64,000 nt of DNA, from positions 115,282-179,281 of the forward strand of contig NZ_CP157679.1 in the NCBI RefSeq assembly GCF_040105105.1, given 5' to 3'. The number at the start of each line of letters is the position of its first letter. Position 1 is the first letter of the stretch. Source of the DNA: Polaromonas hydrogenivorans (lineage in GTDB: Bacteria > Pseudomonadota > Gammaproteobacteria > Burkholderiales > Burkholderiaceae_C). Positions 9,085 to 18,413 of this stretch are shown here, piece by piece. The notes under the pieces were generated by a model. It was not told the origin of the DNA. It was given only the letters and a program-made list of their open reading frames with translations, and did no database searches. The position numbers and the translations under genes were made by a program.

Positions 9085-9776
9085 GGAAATTCACATGATG
9101 GCCAGCAGCACTGACTCGGATGGCAGCGGCCTGCAGTCAACCTTGCAACCCATCCCAACCATCTCCATCCTGCAGTGCCCAAGCAACTGCCTTGCACGGA
9201 GCCAAGGTCATGGTCGCTCTTTTTGCATAGCTACCTTCAATGTGCGCGACCAGAAAGCCGTGCCGTGTAGGAATCTGCCACCAAGGCAAGAAGGCAATTT
9301 TTCTGGCCTGGGTTCATCAAGCACCGGGAAGCGAAATGGGTGCACTGCCCGCTTCGGGCTAACGCACGAAATTGCCATCAGTCCATGACGGCTGCATCGC
9401 ACTGACGGAGTTGCATTCGTCCATAGCGCATTCATGCACCGTCACCATCCCGTGGTCCAGCCGACTTTTTACGCTGGCGCAGCGTCGCCTTGCGCGGTGC
9501 TGAGTTTGGTACTGGCGAGCGGTCGCCGTTTTCAGGTCGTCATGGTGCTGATCTTTAAAATCCGGGACTGACCGGTCTCTGCGCTCCTGCCAGCGCAACG
9601 AAAGCCCATCATGAGAGGCCATCAATCGCCTGCTTGTGCAACACTTTGATGGCCGCTATGCAGACTTGCCCCATCAGGCTTGCGATGGTGCGCAAGGTCC
9701 TGGGCTTGAGCCTATGGGAGAGTCGTGGCGCTGGAACCCCAAAGCGAAGCGCTGCTGCATTTGAAGCTATTTATAT
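9085..9776. other. Intergenic stretch without recognisable gene
   Basis: About 690 bases between the IS630-like element and the gene at 9777. Only short antisense frames occur, none with a ribosome site or recognisable family. The left boundary is the pre-insertion flank of the stacked IS elements. Confidence 0.5.
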
Positions 9777-10379
9777 TTATGCTGCCGAGCGCCAGTAACG
9801 CGCATTGAACGGGCTGCTCATGCGCAGCGCCAGGGGTGAGACGTCGCACAACTTATCGGTCGGCATGGGCTCGTCGCCCTCCATGAGGATCGGCTTGAGG
9901 AGGTTTTTTTGGCCTGCGGGAACGGGGACCGGTTTACGCGCGACTGCAAAGGTATAAAAGCATCGGAAGGGAAGCTTGCGTTCAGACCAGTAGTCAGCGG
10001 CATCCCGAAAAATGTCCAGGAGTTGCTCGCGCGTTTCCTTGTCAAACTTGGCATGCGCCGGGATCCGTTCGATCACCACGATAAAGCCGAGTTGTGCCGG
10101 CGGTTTGGGCATGTGCTCGGTCAGCCCTCTGGACAGCGTCTCCATGCTCTTGGAGGACTGCCCCGGCAAGGCGCACTGCGCAGCGAGCATGTCCAGGATG
10201 TCCTGCTTGCATGTGGCATTGCCCAGGTCGGCATACAAAAAAGTATGACCGAGTAGGGCTGCTGCCGCTTGCAATTCCTGCCGGCTCAAAGCACGTATGC
10301 CCTGCACGATGTTGGGACGCACACCCTTCAAGGGAACGTCGTTCTTCGGTCTTGGGTCAGTGAGTTCGTAGGTCAACAT
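9777..10379 (-). CDS. Hypothetical protein, 200 aa
   Basis: Family not recognised. It begins MLTYELTDPRPKNDVPLKG, has an amphipathic helical middle (LSRQELQAAAALLGHTFLYADL, about residues 30-52) and an alpha/beta-looking half with LGFIVVIERIPAHAKFDKE and KLPFRCFYTFAVARKPVPVP (residues 98-155). There is no signal peptide or membrane segment. The sequence is not low-complexity and codon use matches neighbours, which supports a real cytosolic protein. No ribosome site stands out at 10379. Confidence 0.55.
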   Translation of the reverse strand: MLTYELTDPRPKNDVPLKGVRPNIVQGIRALSRQELQAAAALLGHTFLYADLGNATCKQDILDMLAAQCALPGQSSKSMETLSRGLTEHMPKPPAQLGFIVVIERIPAHAKFDKETREQLLDIFRDAADYWSERKLPFRCFYTFAVARKPVPVPAGQKNLLKPILMEGDEPMPTDKLCDVSPLALRMSSPFNARYWRSAA

Positions 10380-10552
10380 AAGAGCAGGTGGGATTGGTTG
10401 ATGATTGATGATCGAGGTAGCCGCCTCATGCGCGAATCGATCATGGATAAAGTAAAAAAACTCGGGGCTTCAGGTCTGGCTCGAACGGAATTCGTCGAAA
10501 TTTCGATTTCTACCACTGGCATGCCGCCGAGCACAACAGGCCTAGACAGTGA

Positions 10553-10924
10553 TTTCGACAGGTTCGACACGCCTGCGCCAGCGCATACCAGACGGATTGG
10601 CAGGGTGGATCGAGGCCCGACAAAAGAGGGAGGTCAACATGCAAAGAATTCCAAATCAACAAACGTGCTGAGCTTGCCGGCACCAAGCTGGTAGGCTCGC
10701 CAAACTACTGCCTTGCGCTGCACACCGAGTCGTCAGGAAGTGGGGTGGATAAGAACTGTTCGATACCTCTAAGGCTGCAGGATACAGGCGCGACTATTTG
10801 CACGGACTTTGCAGCCCAGTGGGTCTACCTGATTGAACAAAAAAAACTAAGGTTTTTCCTAATGCTGGCGGGTAGTTTGCCCCATATAGGGTTTATACGC
10901 AAGCCGCGGGCCATATTGACATGA
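10553..10924 (+). other. Open frame without a start codon, possible gene fragment
   Basis: A plus frame is open for 123 codons after the stop at 10550. Its middle reads like protein (NKRAELAGTKLVGSPNYCLAL, DTGATICTDFAAQWVYLIEQ) but no ATG with a ribosome site starts it. No family recognised. It may be the 3' part of a lost gene or chance. Confidence 0.25.
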
Positions 10925-11040
10925 TGCGGTTCTTCGGGTGCAGCAGTGTCGGCAGCTCGTGATCGCCCAGCAGTTCGATCTCGATCATCCGGTTGATCTG
11001 CGCGATGGTCACGTTGTAGGCGCAGGCACCCAACCCACAA
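10915..11040 (-). pseudogene. Unidentified protein fragment
   Basis: A minus frame reads VTIAQINRMIEIELLGDHEL followed by PTLLHPKNRIM, which looks like genuine coding sequence. It has no start and no matching continuation on either side. Family not recognised. Confidence 0.3.
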
Positions 11041-11052
11041 AGACGAAGTTGT

Positions 11053-11085
11053 CAAAGTTATTCACTTTTCTTGTGGATAACTTTG
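11053..11085. repeat. Inverted repeat containing DnaA-box-like sequences
   Basis: CAAAGTTATTCAC and GTGGATAACTTTG form a 13-bp inverted repeat with one mismatch and a seven-base spacer. The right arm with the preceding T holds TGTGGATAA, the complement of the consensus DnaA box TTATCCACA; the left arm holds the near-match TTATTCACT. Confidence 0.5.
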
Positions 11086-11419
11086 TTGATGAGGGGCCCC
11101 AAAGCCGTCCAAAGGCAGGCACGGGGCGACTTTTGCAAGCTTGCCTACATTTTACGCAGTGATGCTGAGCAAGAAATTCTTGTTGTCATGTCAAAAGCAT
11201 CCATGACTGCAACGAAGCACCCAGGGGGAGTGCTGCCTGCTTCCCCTCACGGGCAATCGCTCCAGTACGCGCGATTCCCACTTTTTTATTGCCGGCCTCA
11301 TCGAGATTTAGCGCCTATTCGCCGATGCGTCAAAGCCCTCGAGTAAACAGAACAACGAAGGCGCGCGCTCCCCAGGCGCAGTAGGATAGGCGCTTGGCTC
11401 AACTTTAGAAAAACCCAAC

Positions 11420-11782
11420 ATGAATGAACTCGTCAAGCTCCGCCAGCAAATCGCCGACATGGAAAAGCAGGCTGCGGATCTGCAGAAAAAGAACCGGCCC
11501 GCCGTGCTTGCCGAACTGCGCGAACAGATGGCCGCCTACGGCATCACCGCCGAAGAGCTGAGCCGTCCGGCTGCCAGGGCGCAAAAACCGAGGCAGCCGC
11601 TGGCCAAGGCGGCGAGTCCGGCAAAAGGCAAGAAGCCGGCCGTGCCCTCGCCAGCAAAATACCGCGGACCCGAGGGCCAGGAGTGGACCGGCCGCGGAAC
11701 CGCGCCCAAGTGGCTCAATGCGTTGCTGGCGGGAGGCAAAACCCGGGAAGATTTTCTCATCCGCCAGGACACGGCAGCGTAG
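11420..11782 (+). CDS. H-NS-family nucleoid protein
   Basis: 120-residue H-NS-like protein. Residues 1-45 form the coiled-coil oligomerisation region (LRQQIADMEKQAADLQKK). A basic Ala/Lys/Pro linker covers about 50-80, and the C-terminal DNA-binding domain holds KYRGPEGQEWTGRGTAPKWL (residues about 80-100), ending in REDFLI. It would bind curved AT-rich DNA and silence acquired genes, a common plasmid function. A second, divergent copy lies at 32355-32699. Confidence 0.88.
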   Translation: MNELVKLRQQIADMEKQAADLQKKNRPAVLAELREQMAAYGITAEELSRPAARAQKPRQPLAKAASPAKGKKPAVPSPAKYRGPEGQEWTGRGTAPKWLNALLAGGKTREDFLIRQDTAA

Positions 11783-11974
11783 GGCCAGGTTTCAACAAAG
11801 GCATCCCAGACGGCTTGAATCGGGCCGCTTTTGCATGCATGGCGTCAAGCTGGCTGGATAAAGAGCGCTCACTCACTCCATGGCCGGCTTGCCAAGTGAA
11901 AGCGGTGAAGGTGCGCACCACTTGGCAAAACCGTTTGAATTGCGTCGCATGCTAGGCAAGCTGCCCGCCAAACA

Positions 11975-12010
11975 AAAAGCCTCAGCACATGGATGCGCGC
12001 TGAGGCTTTT
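11975..12010 (-). terminator. Rho-independent terminator after tRNA-fMet
   Basis: On the minus strand AAAAGCCTCAGC pairs with GCTGAGGCTTTT around a 12-base loop, followed by a T-rich run. It ends four bases beyond the CCA of the tRNA, in the right orientation to terminate it. Confidence 0.8.
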
Positions 12011-12014
12011 GTCT

Positions 12015-12091
<77 letters not shown>

Positions 12092-12295
12092 GAAATTTCG
12101 AAAGCGAATTTGCCTGCAAGGCCTGATCGCTGTTGTGCTGCTGTCCCGACACAGGGCAGTTGCACGATGCCTCCATTGTACGGCAGCACTGGGGTTGGTT
12201 CCTCATCGTCTGAAAGCCCAACTCCAGCGAGAACACCAGTGCCTTGATGGCTGCCGGCTAGATACCAGCAGGGCAGTCAGCCAGGGCATGAAAGC

Positions 12296-12446
12296 TTACT
12301 CGGCTTGCACTGCAAGCTTGCTGCGGGAGGCTTGGTGCGTCACAGCCACCACCAGCGCCGTCACCAGGAAGAACATCTGCAACCCGATGGCCCAGCCACC
12401 GGACTTGCCGAGCGAAAAGAGCTGGCTGCTGCGCGCCAGCAAGTTC
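12296..12446 (-). pseudogene. C-terminal remnant of a membrane protein
   Basis: The minus frame to a TAA at 12296-12298 reads LGKSGGWAIGLQMFFLVTAL then VVAVTHQASRSKLAVQAE, a transmembrane helix with a charged tail. It has no start; upstream the frame closes. It resembles the end of a multi-pass transporter, but the family cannot be named. Confidence 0.4.
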
Positions 12447-12768
12447 AGGGAAATTTACGCGCGGATGATAGCGCTGAACGCTCATGGACAGCTCGGTCAG
12501 TATTGATAATGAAACTGGATGGAGAAACGGGATGCTGAATGATTTCGGCTGGACCGTGCGTTTCTGCCGCTGGACACGCAGGTTGCGGGCAAGGGATGCT
12601 GTTGACCCGCGCTGGGCTGACGCATAATTTCAACTGTGCGGGTGGCAAAACACTCGCACAGAGTCAGGTGATCGGTCAGTTTCGGAGGCGACGGCGCTAC
12701 TTTTGTTCTGTGTTGTGCTCTCTAGACCCCATCACTTTTGTTTTTTGTGTTTTTCGAGGAGTCCCTTC

Positions 12769-13218
12769 ATGGGCAACAAACTATACGTCGGCAACCTGCC
12801 TTACACGGTGCGTGACGAGGACCTGCAGCAATCGTTTGGCCAGTTCGGCGCGGTCACCAGCGCCAAAGTCATGATGGAGCGCGACACGGGTCGCTCCAAG
12901 GGCTTTGGCTTTGTCGAGATGGCCAACGACGCCCAAGCGCAAGCGGCCATCAACGGCATGAACGGCCAGCCTTTGGGCGGTCGCAGCATCACCGTGAACG
13001 AAGCCCGTCCGATGGAGGCGCGTCCCCCACGCACCGGCGGCTTTGGCGGCGGCGGTGGCGAGCGTTCTGGCGGAGGCGGTTATGGTGGCGGTGATCGTTC
13101 CGGCGGTGGAGGCGGCTATGGCGGCGGCGGTGGCCGTTCTGGTGGGGGCGGCTATGGCGGTGGGGACCGTTCTGGCGGCGGTGGCTACGGCGGCGGTGGT
13201 GGTCGCGGCGGCTACTGA
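12769..13218 (+). CDS. Glycine-rich RNA-binding protein with one RRM
   Basis: 149 residues. The RRM covers residues 1-82, with RNP2 as KLYVGNLPY and RNP1 as KGFGFVEM; the aromatic RNA-contacting positions are present. Residues 95-149 are a glycine-rich tail of near-repeats (GGYGGGDRSGG, GGGGRSGG). The start at 12769 has AGGAG seven bases upstream; the open frame extends 22 codons further without a ribosome site. Such proteins in Burkholderiales act as cold-induced RNA chaperones. A terminator follows at 13299. Confidence 0.92.
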   Translation: MGNKLYVGNLPYTVRDEDLQQSFGQFGAVTSAKVMMERDTGRSKGFGFVEMANDAQAQAAINGMNGQPLGGRSITVNEARPMEARPPRTGGFGGGGGERSGGGGYGGGDRSGGGGGYGGGGGRSGGGGYGGGDRSGGGGYGGGGGRGGY

Positions 13219-13298
13219 GCCCTGCCCACCCGGCCAACGGCAAAGTTGGCGCTTGACACCAGCTGCCCTGGCCTTGCGCTGAGCAAAGCAAAGCATAC

Positions 13299-13331
13299 AA
13301 GGCTTCGGAACTTCGGTTTGGAAGCCTTTTT
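13299..13331 (+). terminator. Rho-independent terminator of the RRM gene
   Basis: AAGGCTTC (13299-13306) pairs with GAAGCCTT (13321-13328), followed by a T run. Confidence 0.75.
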
Positions 13332-13565
13332 ACCTTGAAGGGCCTGTGCAGGTTGGCGCCCACGCACAATTGTCCCCTGCTGTCGATTTGAGTCGCCTCT
13401 CCCTGCAAGCCGCAAGATCGGCTCAGCGCAAGAAGTGCAGTCTTTTGAAGCGGGACAGCCAGCATCGCCTGCAGGGATCAAACCTCCATTGACGGCGATC
13501 GGCGTACCATGCGCCTGGAACCCTCGCGTGACAACAGGCTTCCATCACGACAAACTGCCTTGCCC

Positions 13566-14441
13566 ATGGACAACTCTTGCTCTTACACGTCGCCCCAGGT
13601 CTGGTCCGGCATCAAGGAAAGCGGTAGCCGCTTTGCCAGCATCAATCGGCCGACCGCGGGCCCGACCCATGACAAGGCGCTGCCGGTCGGGCGCCATCCG
13701 CTGCAGCTGTATTCGCTGGGCACGCCCAACGGCGTCAAGGTGACGGTGATGCTCGAGGAGCTGCTGGCAGCGGGGCACACGGGCGCCGAGTACGACGCCT
13801 GGCTGATCCGCATCCAGGACGGCGACCAGTTCGGCAGCGGTTTCGTCTCGGCCAATCCAAACGCCAAGATCCCGGCGCTGGTGGACCGCAGCGCACCGAC
13901 GCCGGTCCGGGTGTTTGAGTCCGGCGCGATCCTGATGTATCTGGCCGAGAAGTTCGGCGCCTTTCTTCCCGCGGACGGTCCCAGGCGCGCCGAGTGCCTG
14001 TCCTGGCTGTTCTGGCAGATGGGCAGCGCGCCTTTTCTGGGCGGGGGATTCGGTCACTTCTACGCGTACGCGCCAACAAAAATAGAATACGCGATCGATC
14101 GGTACGCGATGGAGGTCAAGCGCCAGCTTGACGTGCTCGACCGTCACCTTGCCGAGAGCGCTTATCTGGCGGGGGACGAGTACACCGTGGCCGACATGGC
14201 GGTGTGGCCCTGGTACGGCACGCTGGTCAAGGGTCAGCTCTACGATGCGGGTGAATTCCTGCAGGTTCAGGCGTACAGCCATGTGCTGCGCTGGACGAAC
14301 CAGGTTGCCCAGCGTCCGGCCGTCCAGCGCGGCCGCATGGTCAACCGCACCATGGGCGCGCTGTCAAACCAATTGCACGAGCGCCACGATGCCGGCGACT
14401 TCGACACCCAGACCCAGGACAAGCTGGCCGCGCCGCCTTGA
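13566..14441 (+). CDS. yghU: YghU-type glutathione S-transferase / disulfide-bond oxidoreductase
   Basis: 291 residues, the usual length of the nu-class GST YghU. Diagnostic segments are HPLQLYSLGTPNGVKVTVML, EYDAWLIRIQDGDQF, NPNAKIPALVD, FESGAILMYLAEKFG, PFLGGGFGHFYAYAP and GDEYTVADMAVWPW. The protein would bind two glutathiones and act in thiol/disulfide or peroxide detoxification. Start 13566 (MDNSCSY) matches the family N-terminus; the open frame begins 19 codons earlier. A second GST gene follows 45 bases downstream. Confidence 0.93.
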   Translation: MDNSCSYTSPQVWSGIKESGSRFASINRPTAGPTHDKALPVGRHPLQLYSLGTPNGVKVTVMLEELLAAGHTGAEYDAWLIRIQDGDQFGSGFVSANPNAKIPALVDRSAPTPVRVFESGAILMYLAEKFGAFLPADGPRRAECLSWLFWQMGSAPFLGGGFGHFYAYAPTKIEYAIDRYAMEVKRQLDVLDRHLAESAYLAGDEYTVADMAVWPWYGTLVKGQLYDAGEFLQVQAYSHVLRWTNQVAQRPAVQRGRMVNRTMGALSNQLHERHDAGDFDTQTQDKLAAPP

Positions 14442-14486
14442 TGCTCAGTTGACTTTCCTGTCCTGTCCTCCAAGCGGAATGCAACC

Positions 14487-15119
14487 ATGATCACTCTTTA
14501 CGACTGCGCCACCGCGCCCAGCCCGCGCCGCGCCCGTATTCTGCTCGCCGAAAAGGGCGTTGCCTACGAGACGGTCCAGGTGGACCTGAGGAATTCCGAG
14601 CAATTGAGCGGCGCCTACCAAAAAATCAATCCGCAGTGCACGGTCCCAGCGCTGCGCACTGAAGAGGGGGCCGTGCTGACCGACAACGCGGCGATCGCGG
14701 CCTACCTGGAGGCGCGTTACCCGCAGCCGCCGCTGCTGGGCACCACCCCGAACGACAAGGCGCACATTGCCAGCTGGAACTGGCGCGTCGAGTCCGAAGG
14801 GCTGATGGCCGTCGCCGAAGCACTGCGCAACAGTGCCCCAAGCATGGCCAACCGGGCGTTGCCAGGACCGATGGACTATCCGCAGATTCCCGAACTGGCG
14901 CAGCGCGGCCTGGCCAGGGTGCAGCAGTTCTTTGTCATGCTGAACGAGCGCCTGGCTGACCGGGATTTCATCGCCACCGATAGTTTCAGCGTGGCCGACA
15001 TCACTGCGGTGGTGGCCGTTGACTTTGCACGCGTTGTGAGAATCAAGCCGGGCGAACAACACCCGCACCTGCAGCGCTGGCGAGCGGCAATGGCCCAGCG
15101 GCCGTCGATGTCTGTCTAG
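14487..15119 (+). CDS. Glutathione S-transferase family protein
   Basis: 210 residues. The N-terminal thioredoxin-like fold (MITLYDCATAPSPRRARILL; CTVPALRTEEG with the conserved cis-proline; LTDNAAIAAYLE) is followed by an all-helical domain ending in SVADITAVVAVDFA. A serine near residue 12 is the probable thiol-stabilising residue. It lies 45 bases after yghU and may be co-transcribed; the substrate is unknown. Confidence 0.88.
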   Translation: MITLYDCATAPSPRRARILLAEKGVAYETVQVDLRNSEQLSGAYQKINPQCTVPALRTEEGAVLTDNAAIAAYLEARYPQPPLLGTTPNDKAHIASWNWRVESEGLMAVAEALRNSAPSMANRALPGPMDYPQIPELAQRGLARVQQFFVMLNERLADRDFIATDSFSVADITAVVAVDFARVVRIKPGEQHPHLQRWRAAMAQRPSMSV

Positions 15120-15308
15120 ACGCGCAATGCCCAGGAGATCAGCTCAATGATTGGTGGCCTGCGGCACCAGGCCTTGCCTTTATGGCGCACTCGCGCTAAA
15201 TTGACCGATCCCAAACGCTGCAAATCGCAAGCAGCCTGGCGCCGAACCATTGACCGTTATGGTGCCCGCGTCGAGGACGCGTAAAACCGCCTGACAGACG
15301 CAAAACAC

Positions 15309-15771
15309 ATGAACCCTCTGGAACACAGCCCGGTCAAGGCCGAACTGGACCGTCTCACCATGAAGTTCTTGCAGGCTGTCTCTTTCAAGCCCGGCGAAGC
15401 GCCTTCGTACGCAAGCATTGCGGGCTTGTTCATCGAACGCGGCTTGCTCATCAAGAACGTCGGCTCGACACCCGAGATCTCATCCGTTCAAGAGTTCATT
15501 GCGCCACGCGAGGCGCTGGTGAGCTCGGGCACGCTCACGCGGTTTCATGAGTCCGAGATTCTGGGAATCCACCGTGATCTTCGGCAACGTGGCGCATCGA
15601 TTCAGTGCCTATGCCAAATCCGGCACATTGAGTGCAAAGCCGTTCGAAGCCCGAGGGATGATCACCACGCAGTTTGTCAACACGATTGAAGGCTGGAAAA
15701 TGAGCGCCATGGCGTGGGATGACGAGAGGCCCGGTCTTTCCATCGCCCAGTTGACCGAGCATTCAAGATGA
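15309..15771 (+). pseudogene. SnoaL/NTF2-like protein gene broken by one inserted base
   Basis: The first frame encodes the N-terminus (MNPLEHSPVKAELDRLTMKF to LTRFHESEI). The second frame continues it as WESTVIFGNVAHRFSAYAK and MITTQFVNTIEGWKMSAMAW to a stop at 15771. Removing one C near 15561 joins the two frames into one continuous NTF2-fold protein of about 153 residues. This is either a recent frameshift mutation or a sequencing error. Confidence 0.65.
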
Positions 15772-15871
15772 ACTCAGAGGCTGCCAGTGAATTGAACATA
15801 ATTCCCGTCGCCAAGTGCGTGGCTGCCAAGCATGCCAAGCTCGACATTTAGCGCAAATAGCGGAAAAAATC

Positions 15872-16297
15872 TTACGCTGCCGCTTCGTGCCAGGGATTGA
15901 AGAGCAGCACGCCTGTATTGACAAAATCCTGCGTGTTGCGCGTGACTACTGTGAAACCATGCTCAATGGCCGTGGCAGCAATCATGGCGTCTCGCTCCGA
16001 GCGAGGATTGGGCACATGAAGTGAAGCGCACAGGATCGCGGTGTGGTCTGTGAACGGCAGGACGCGGCCTTCGAATGCGGCCCGAACGCCGGTTAGCCAG
16101 CTGCGCAATGCACTGCCCTGCGGCGGCGTGCGGCGCTCCAGCGCCAAGATGCCTTGCTCCAACTCCAGGATCGTGATGGCCGACAGGAACAGCCTGCCGG
16201 TGGACTGCTTTGCAGCCCACTGGCGCACTTCGGGCGACTGGTTGGGCTTGCCATGGCGCAATTCAGAAACCACATTGGTGTCGAGAAGGAACATCAC
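15872..16297 (-). CDS. vapC: PIN-domain toxin (VapC family)
   Basis: 141 residues with the acidic PIN pocket: FLLDTNVVSEL (Asp), ITILELEQGI (Glu), and RDAMIAATAIEHG plus RNTQDF for the third and fourth acids. VapC toxins are magnesium-dependent RNases that cut tRNA or rRNA. It follows its antitoxin with a two-base gap, the standard operon order. It looks intact. Confidence 0.92.
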   Translation of the reverse strand: MMFLLDTNVVSELRHGKPNQSPEVRQWAAKQSTGRLFLSAITILELEQGILALERRTPPQGSALRSWLTGVRAAFEGRVLPFTDHTAILCASLHVPNPRSERDAMIAATAIEHGFTVVTRNTQDFVNTGVLLFNPWHEAAA

Positions 16298-16299
16298 GC

Positions 16300-16560
16300 T
16301 CAGTCAAATGCCGCTGGCCGCATCTGGATGTCCAGTCGTGGCGGTTCAAACTCGATGGCTTCCCCACCAGGAATGCCATCCATGACGCCAAGAAGCGTCG
16401 CCTCACCATGGCCGGCGATGCGGTAGTAGTCCTCGATTCTGAGCAGTGCAAAGGCTGGGCGCCCCCGATCCGTGATGAACACCGGCCCTTGGGTAGCGGC
16501 GCGTTTGGCCGCCGATACGTCGCGCGTGAAGTCCCGGCTGGAAAACGTGTGGACTGACAT
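16300..16560 (-). CDS. Phd/YefM-family antitoxin
   Basis: 86 residues starting MSVHTFSSRDFTRD; AGGAG lies six bases before this ATG. KRAATQGPVFITDRGRPAFAL is the typical prevent-host-death DNA-binding fold, and the acidic C-terminus would block the VapC toxin next door. It would also repress the shared promoter upstream of 16560. Confidence 0.9.
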   Translation of the reverse strand: MSVHTFSSRDFTRDVSAAKRAATQGPVFITDRGRPAFALLRIEDYYRIAGHGEATLLGVMDGIPGGEAIEFEPPRLDIQMRPAAFD

Positions 16561-16732
16561 GATGATCTCCTGTCTAGGGAACAATGTTTGTATGTTACGA
16601 CAAACACTTCAAGCTGTCAATTTGTTTACTTTTGCGCTTGCCCTTGAGACACCGTTCGAACGATGGGTTCCCTTTCCTGCCATTGTTTTCTGAACGGATT
16701 TATTGACACTTTTCAGTCCAAAAACTCAGTGC

Positions 16733-16923
16733 CAATAAACGGACCGGATACTGTTGGCGAACTGAGCGATCAAGGTGCCAGCCAGGCGAAACGAGAGCTT
16801 AGAGTGCTCGGTAACCCTCTAAAAATGAATTTGTCGCGATCAGAATTCACCGTGTTGCTACGACTTTTTCGCAGTTCTCAGCCCGTGGTCGAATTCGCCA
16901 ACAGTATCCGGACCGTTTTATTG
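16733..16923. repeat. 191-bp element with about 30-bp terminal inverted repeats (MITE-like)
   Basis: Bases 16733-16761 and 16894-16923 are near-perfect inverted repeats: CAATAAACGGACCGGATACT at left matches AGTATCCGGACCGTTTTATTG complement at right, differing by one substitution and one extra T. The 132-base interior has no gene. No clear target duplication was seen. Confidence 0.6.
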
Positions 16924-17290
16924 ACGAAACCTTATGCCTGATCGTGTTTTGTGAGTGACTGCAAAAGACTGGCTGCCGACATACAACTATTCAAACTGCC
17001 AACTCCAAACCAGACATTGACTCCGGCATCTTGATCGTCGGCAATATGGCGATGAATTCACGGGGACCAGAACCCGCAGCCGGCCAGAAGCGGTCGTTCG
17101 CCGAAAATCCACTACGGCCACTTTGCCGCGAACGCTGATATCTTGCGCTACAGCTCTTCCTGAAAAGCTGACGTTTGTCCGAACGACAGTGACGTCGACG
17201 GCCGGTCGAGTCGTATTTCAAACCTTCCTTGTGTCGAGCGGCAGCGGCTCGATCCCACGCAGTCATCCAGTCGCGGTTGCTCAACTGACC

Positions 17291-18214
17291 TCAGATCGCA
17301 TCCCAGTACGGTGGACTGCCAATTTTGGCCAGAATGAAGTCCAATACCGTTCGCACCTTGTGGGATCGAAGTCGATTCTCAGGAGAGACAAGGTGAATCT
17401 CGGGCGGCACGGCATCGACGGTGCCGACCCAATCCGGAAGTAGCTTGACCAGTTTCCTGTTCCGAAAACTGTCGCGCTCGAAAATCCACGTCGGGAACAA
17501 CACCAGACCACGGCCCGCCAAGGCGGCAGCGACGAGGACCTCAGCGTTATTGCTTCGAAGCGCTCCTTCTGGCTGGAAGACCACCGGCTTGTCTCCTTGG
17601 TCACGCCGGAAATACCAACGCTGCGCCCCGGAGTGGCCTTTATAGACCAGACAACTGTGCCCTTCCAGGTCCTGCGGGGTCTTCGGTTTGCCGTGCTTTC
17701 GGAGGTATGCAGGACTCGCGCAGAGCAAATTCTTATGCACACCGACGCGCCTGGCAATCAGCCCGGAGTCTGACAGTGTCCCTATCCGGACCGTGATGTC
17801 GATGCCCTCCTGCACTGGATCGATGAATGCGTCGGTCAAGGTCAGTTCGACGCTCAAGTCCGGATAGGTTGCTTGCAGCTGATTGACCATCTCGGAGATG
17901 TGCAACCTGCCCAGCGCAACAGGCGCATTGATACGAACCAGGCCCCGCACCCCCGCATCCTTGCCCCCGGCCTGCTCGGTGGCGAGATCGAGAGCGTCCA
18001 GGACCTCCCTGATTTGCAGGTAGTACCGCTCGCCCGCCTCAGTCAGCCGCACCGAGCGTGTGTTGCGATAGAAAAGTTGTTGGCCGACCTCGCGCTCCAG
18101 CGCCGAGATGAAGCGCGAGACCGATGAGGCTGGAACCTGGAAGTGGCGGGCTGTGCCGGCGAAGCTTCCGGTCGCACCAACCATCGTGAAGTACCGAAGG
18201 GCGTTCAGCTGCAT
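17291..18214 (-). CDS. LysR-family transcriptional regulator
   Basis: 307 residues. The N-terminal winged helix carries ALRYFTMVGATGSFAGTARH and PASSVSRFISALEREVGQQL; the C-terminal periplasmic-binding-like domain includes GLVRINAPVALG and ALAGRGLVLFP. Start 18214 has GGAGG six bases upstream; the frame extends 45 codons further without one. It is divergent from the flavin oxidoreductase at 18414 and is the likely regulator of that gene, as is usual for LysR/old-yellow-enzyme pairs. Confidence 0.92.
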   Translation of the reverse strand: MQLNALRYFTMVGATGSFAGTARHFQVPASSVSRFISALEREVGQQLFYRNTRSVRLTEAGERYYLQIREVLDALDLATEQAGGKDAGVRGLVRINAPVALGRLHISEMVNQLQATYPDLSVELTLTDAFIDPVQEGIDITVRIGTLSDSGLIARRVGVHKNLLCASPAYLRKHGKPKTPQDLEGHSCLVYKGHSGAQRWYFRRDQGDKPVVFQPEGALRSNNAEVLVAAALAGRGLVLFPTWIFERDSFRNRKLVKLLPDWVGTVDAVPPEIHLVSPENRLRSHKVRTVLDFILAKIGSPPYWDAI

Positions 18215-18352
18215 TTTTTGCCTCCGGAAGCAGGATGACAGACACGATGTGATGTAGCCAGAATTGCGATAACAGCAATATTGTTTTGTTTTATGGAGAG
18301 ATTGTAGCTTTTCAAGCATCTGACTACGATAGACGTCTGGCTTTTGCACACA

Positions 18353-18368
18353 CTTACACGCACGTAAG
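18353..18368. promoter_or_regulatory. Candidate LysR-type operator
   Basis: CTTAC and GTAAG form an inverted repeat with a six-base spacer in the 199-bp divergent space, 46 bases before the oxidoreductase start. Dyads of this kind are where LysR regulators usually bind; the site is inferred. Confidence 0.4.
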
Positions 18369-18413
18369 CAGTGACCCAGCCCGCATCTTTTTAATCAGTA
18401 ACCCCCCTACGTA

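Noticed and set aside
13040..13215. CRISPR-like repeats
   Set aside because: The repetitive DNA is the glycine-rich tail of the RRM protein, with no regular spacers. No CRISPR array was seen elsewhere.
16733..16923. Integron attC site
   Set aside because: Inverted repeats are too long and perfect and lack the GTTRRRY core sites of attC; no integrase is nearby.
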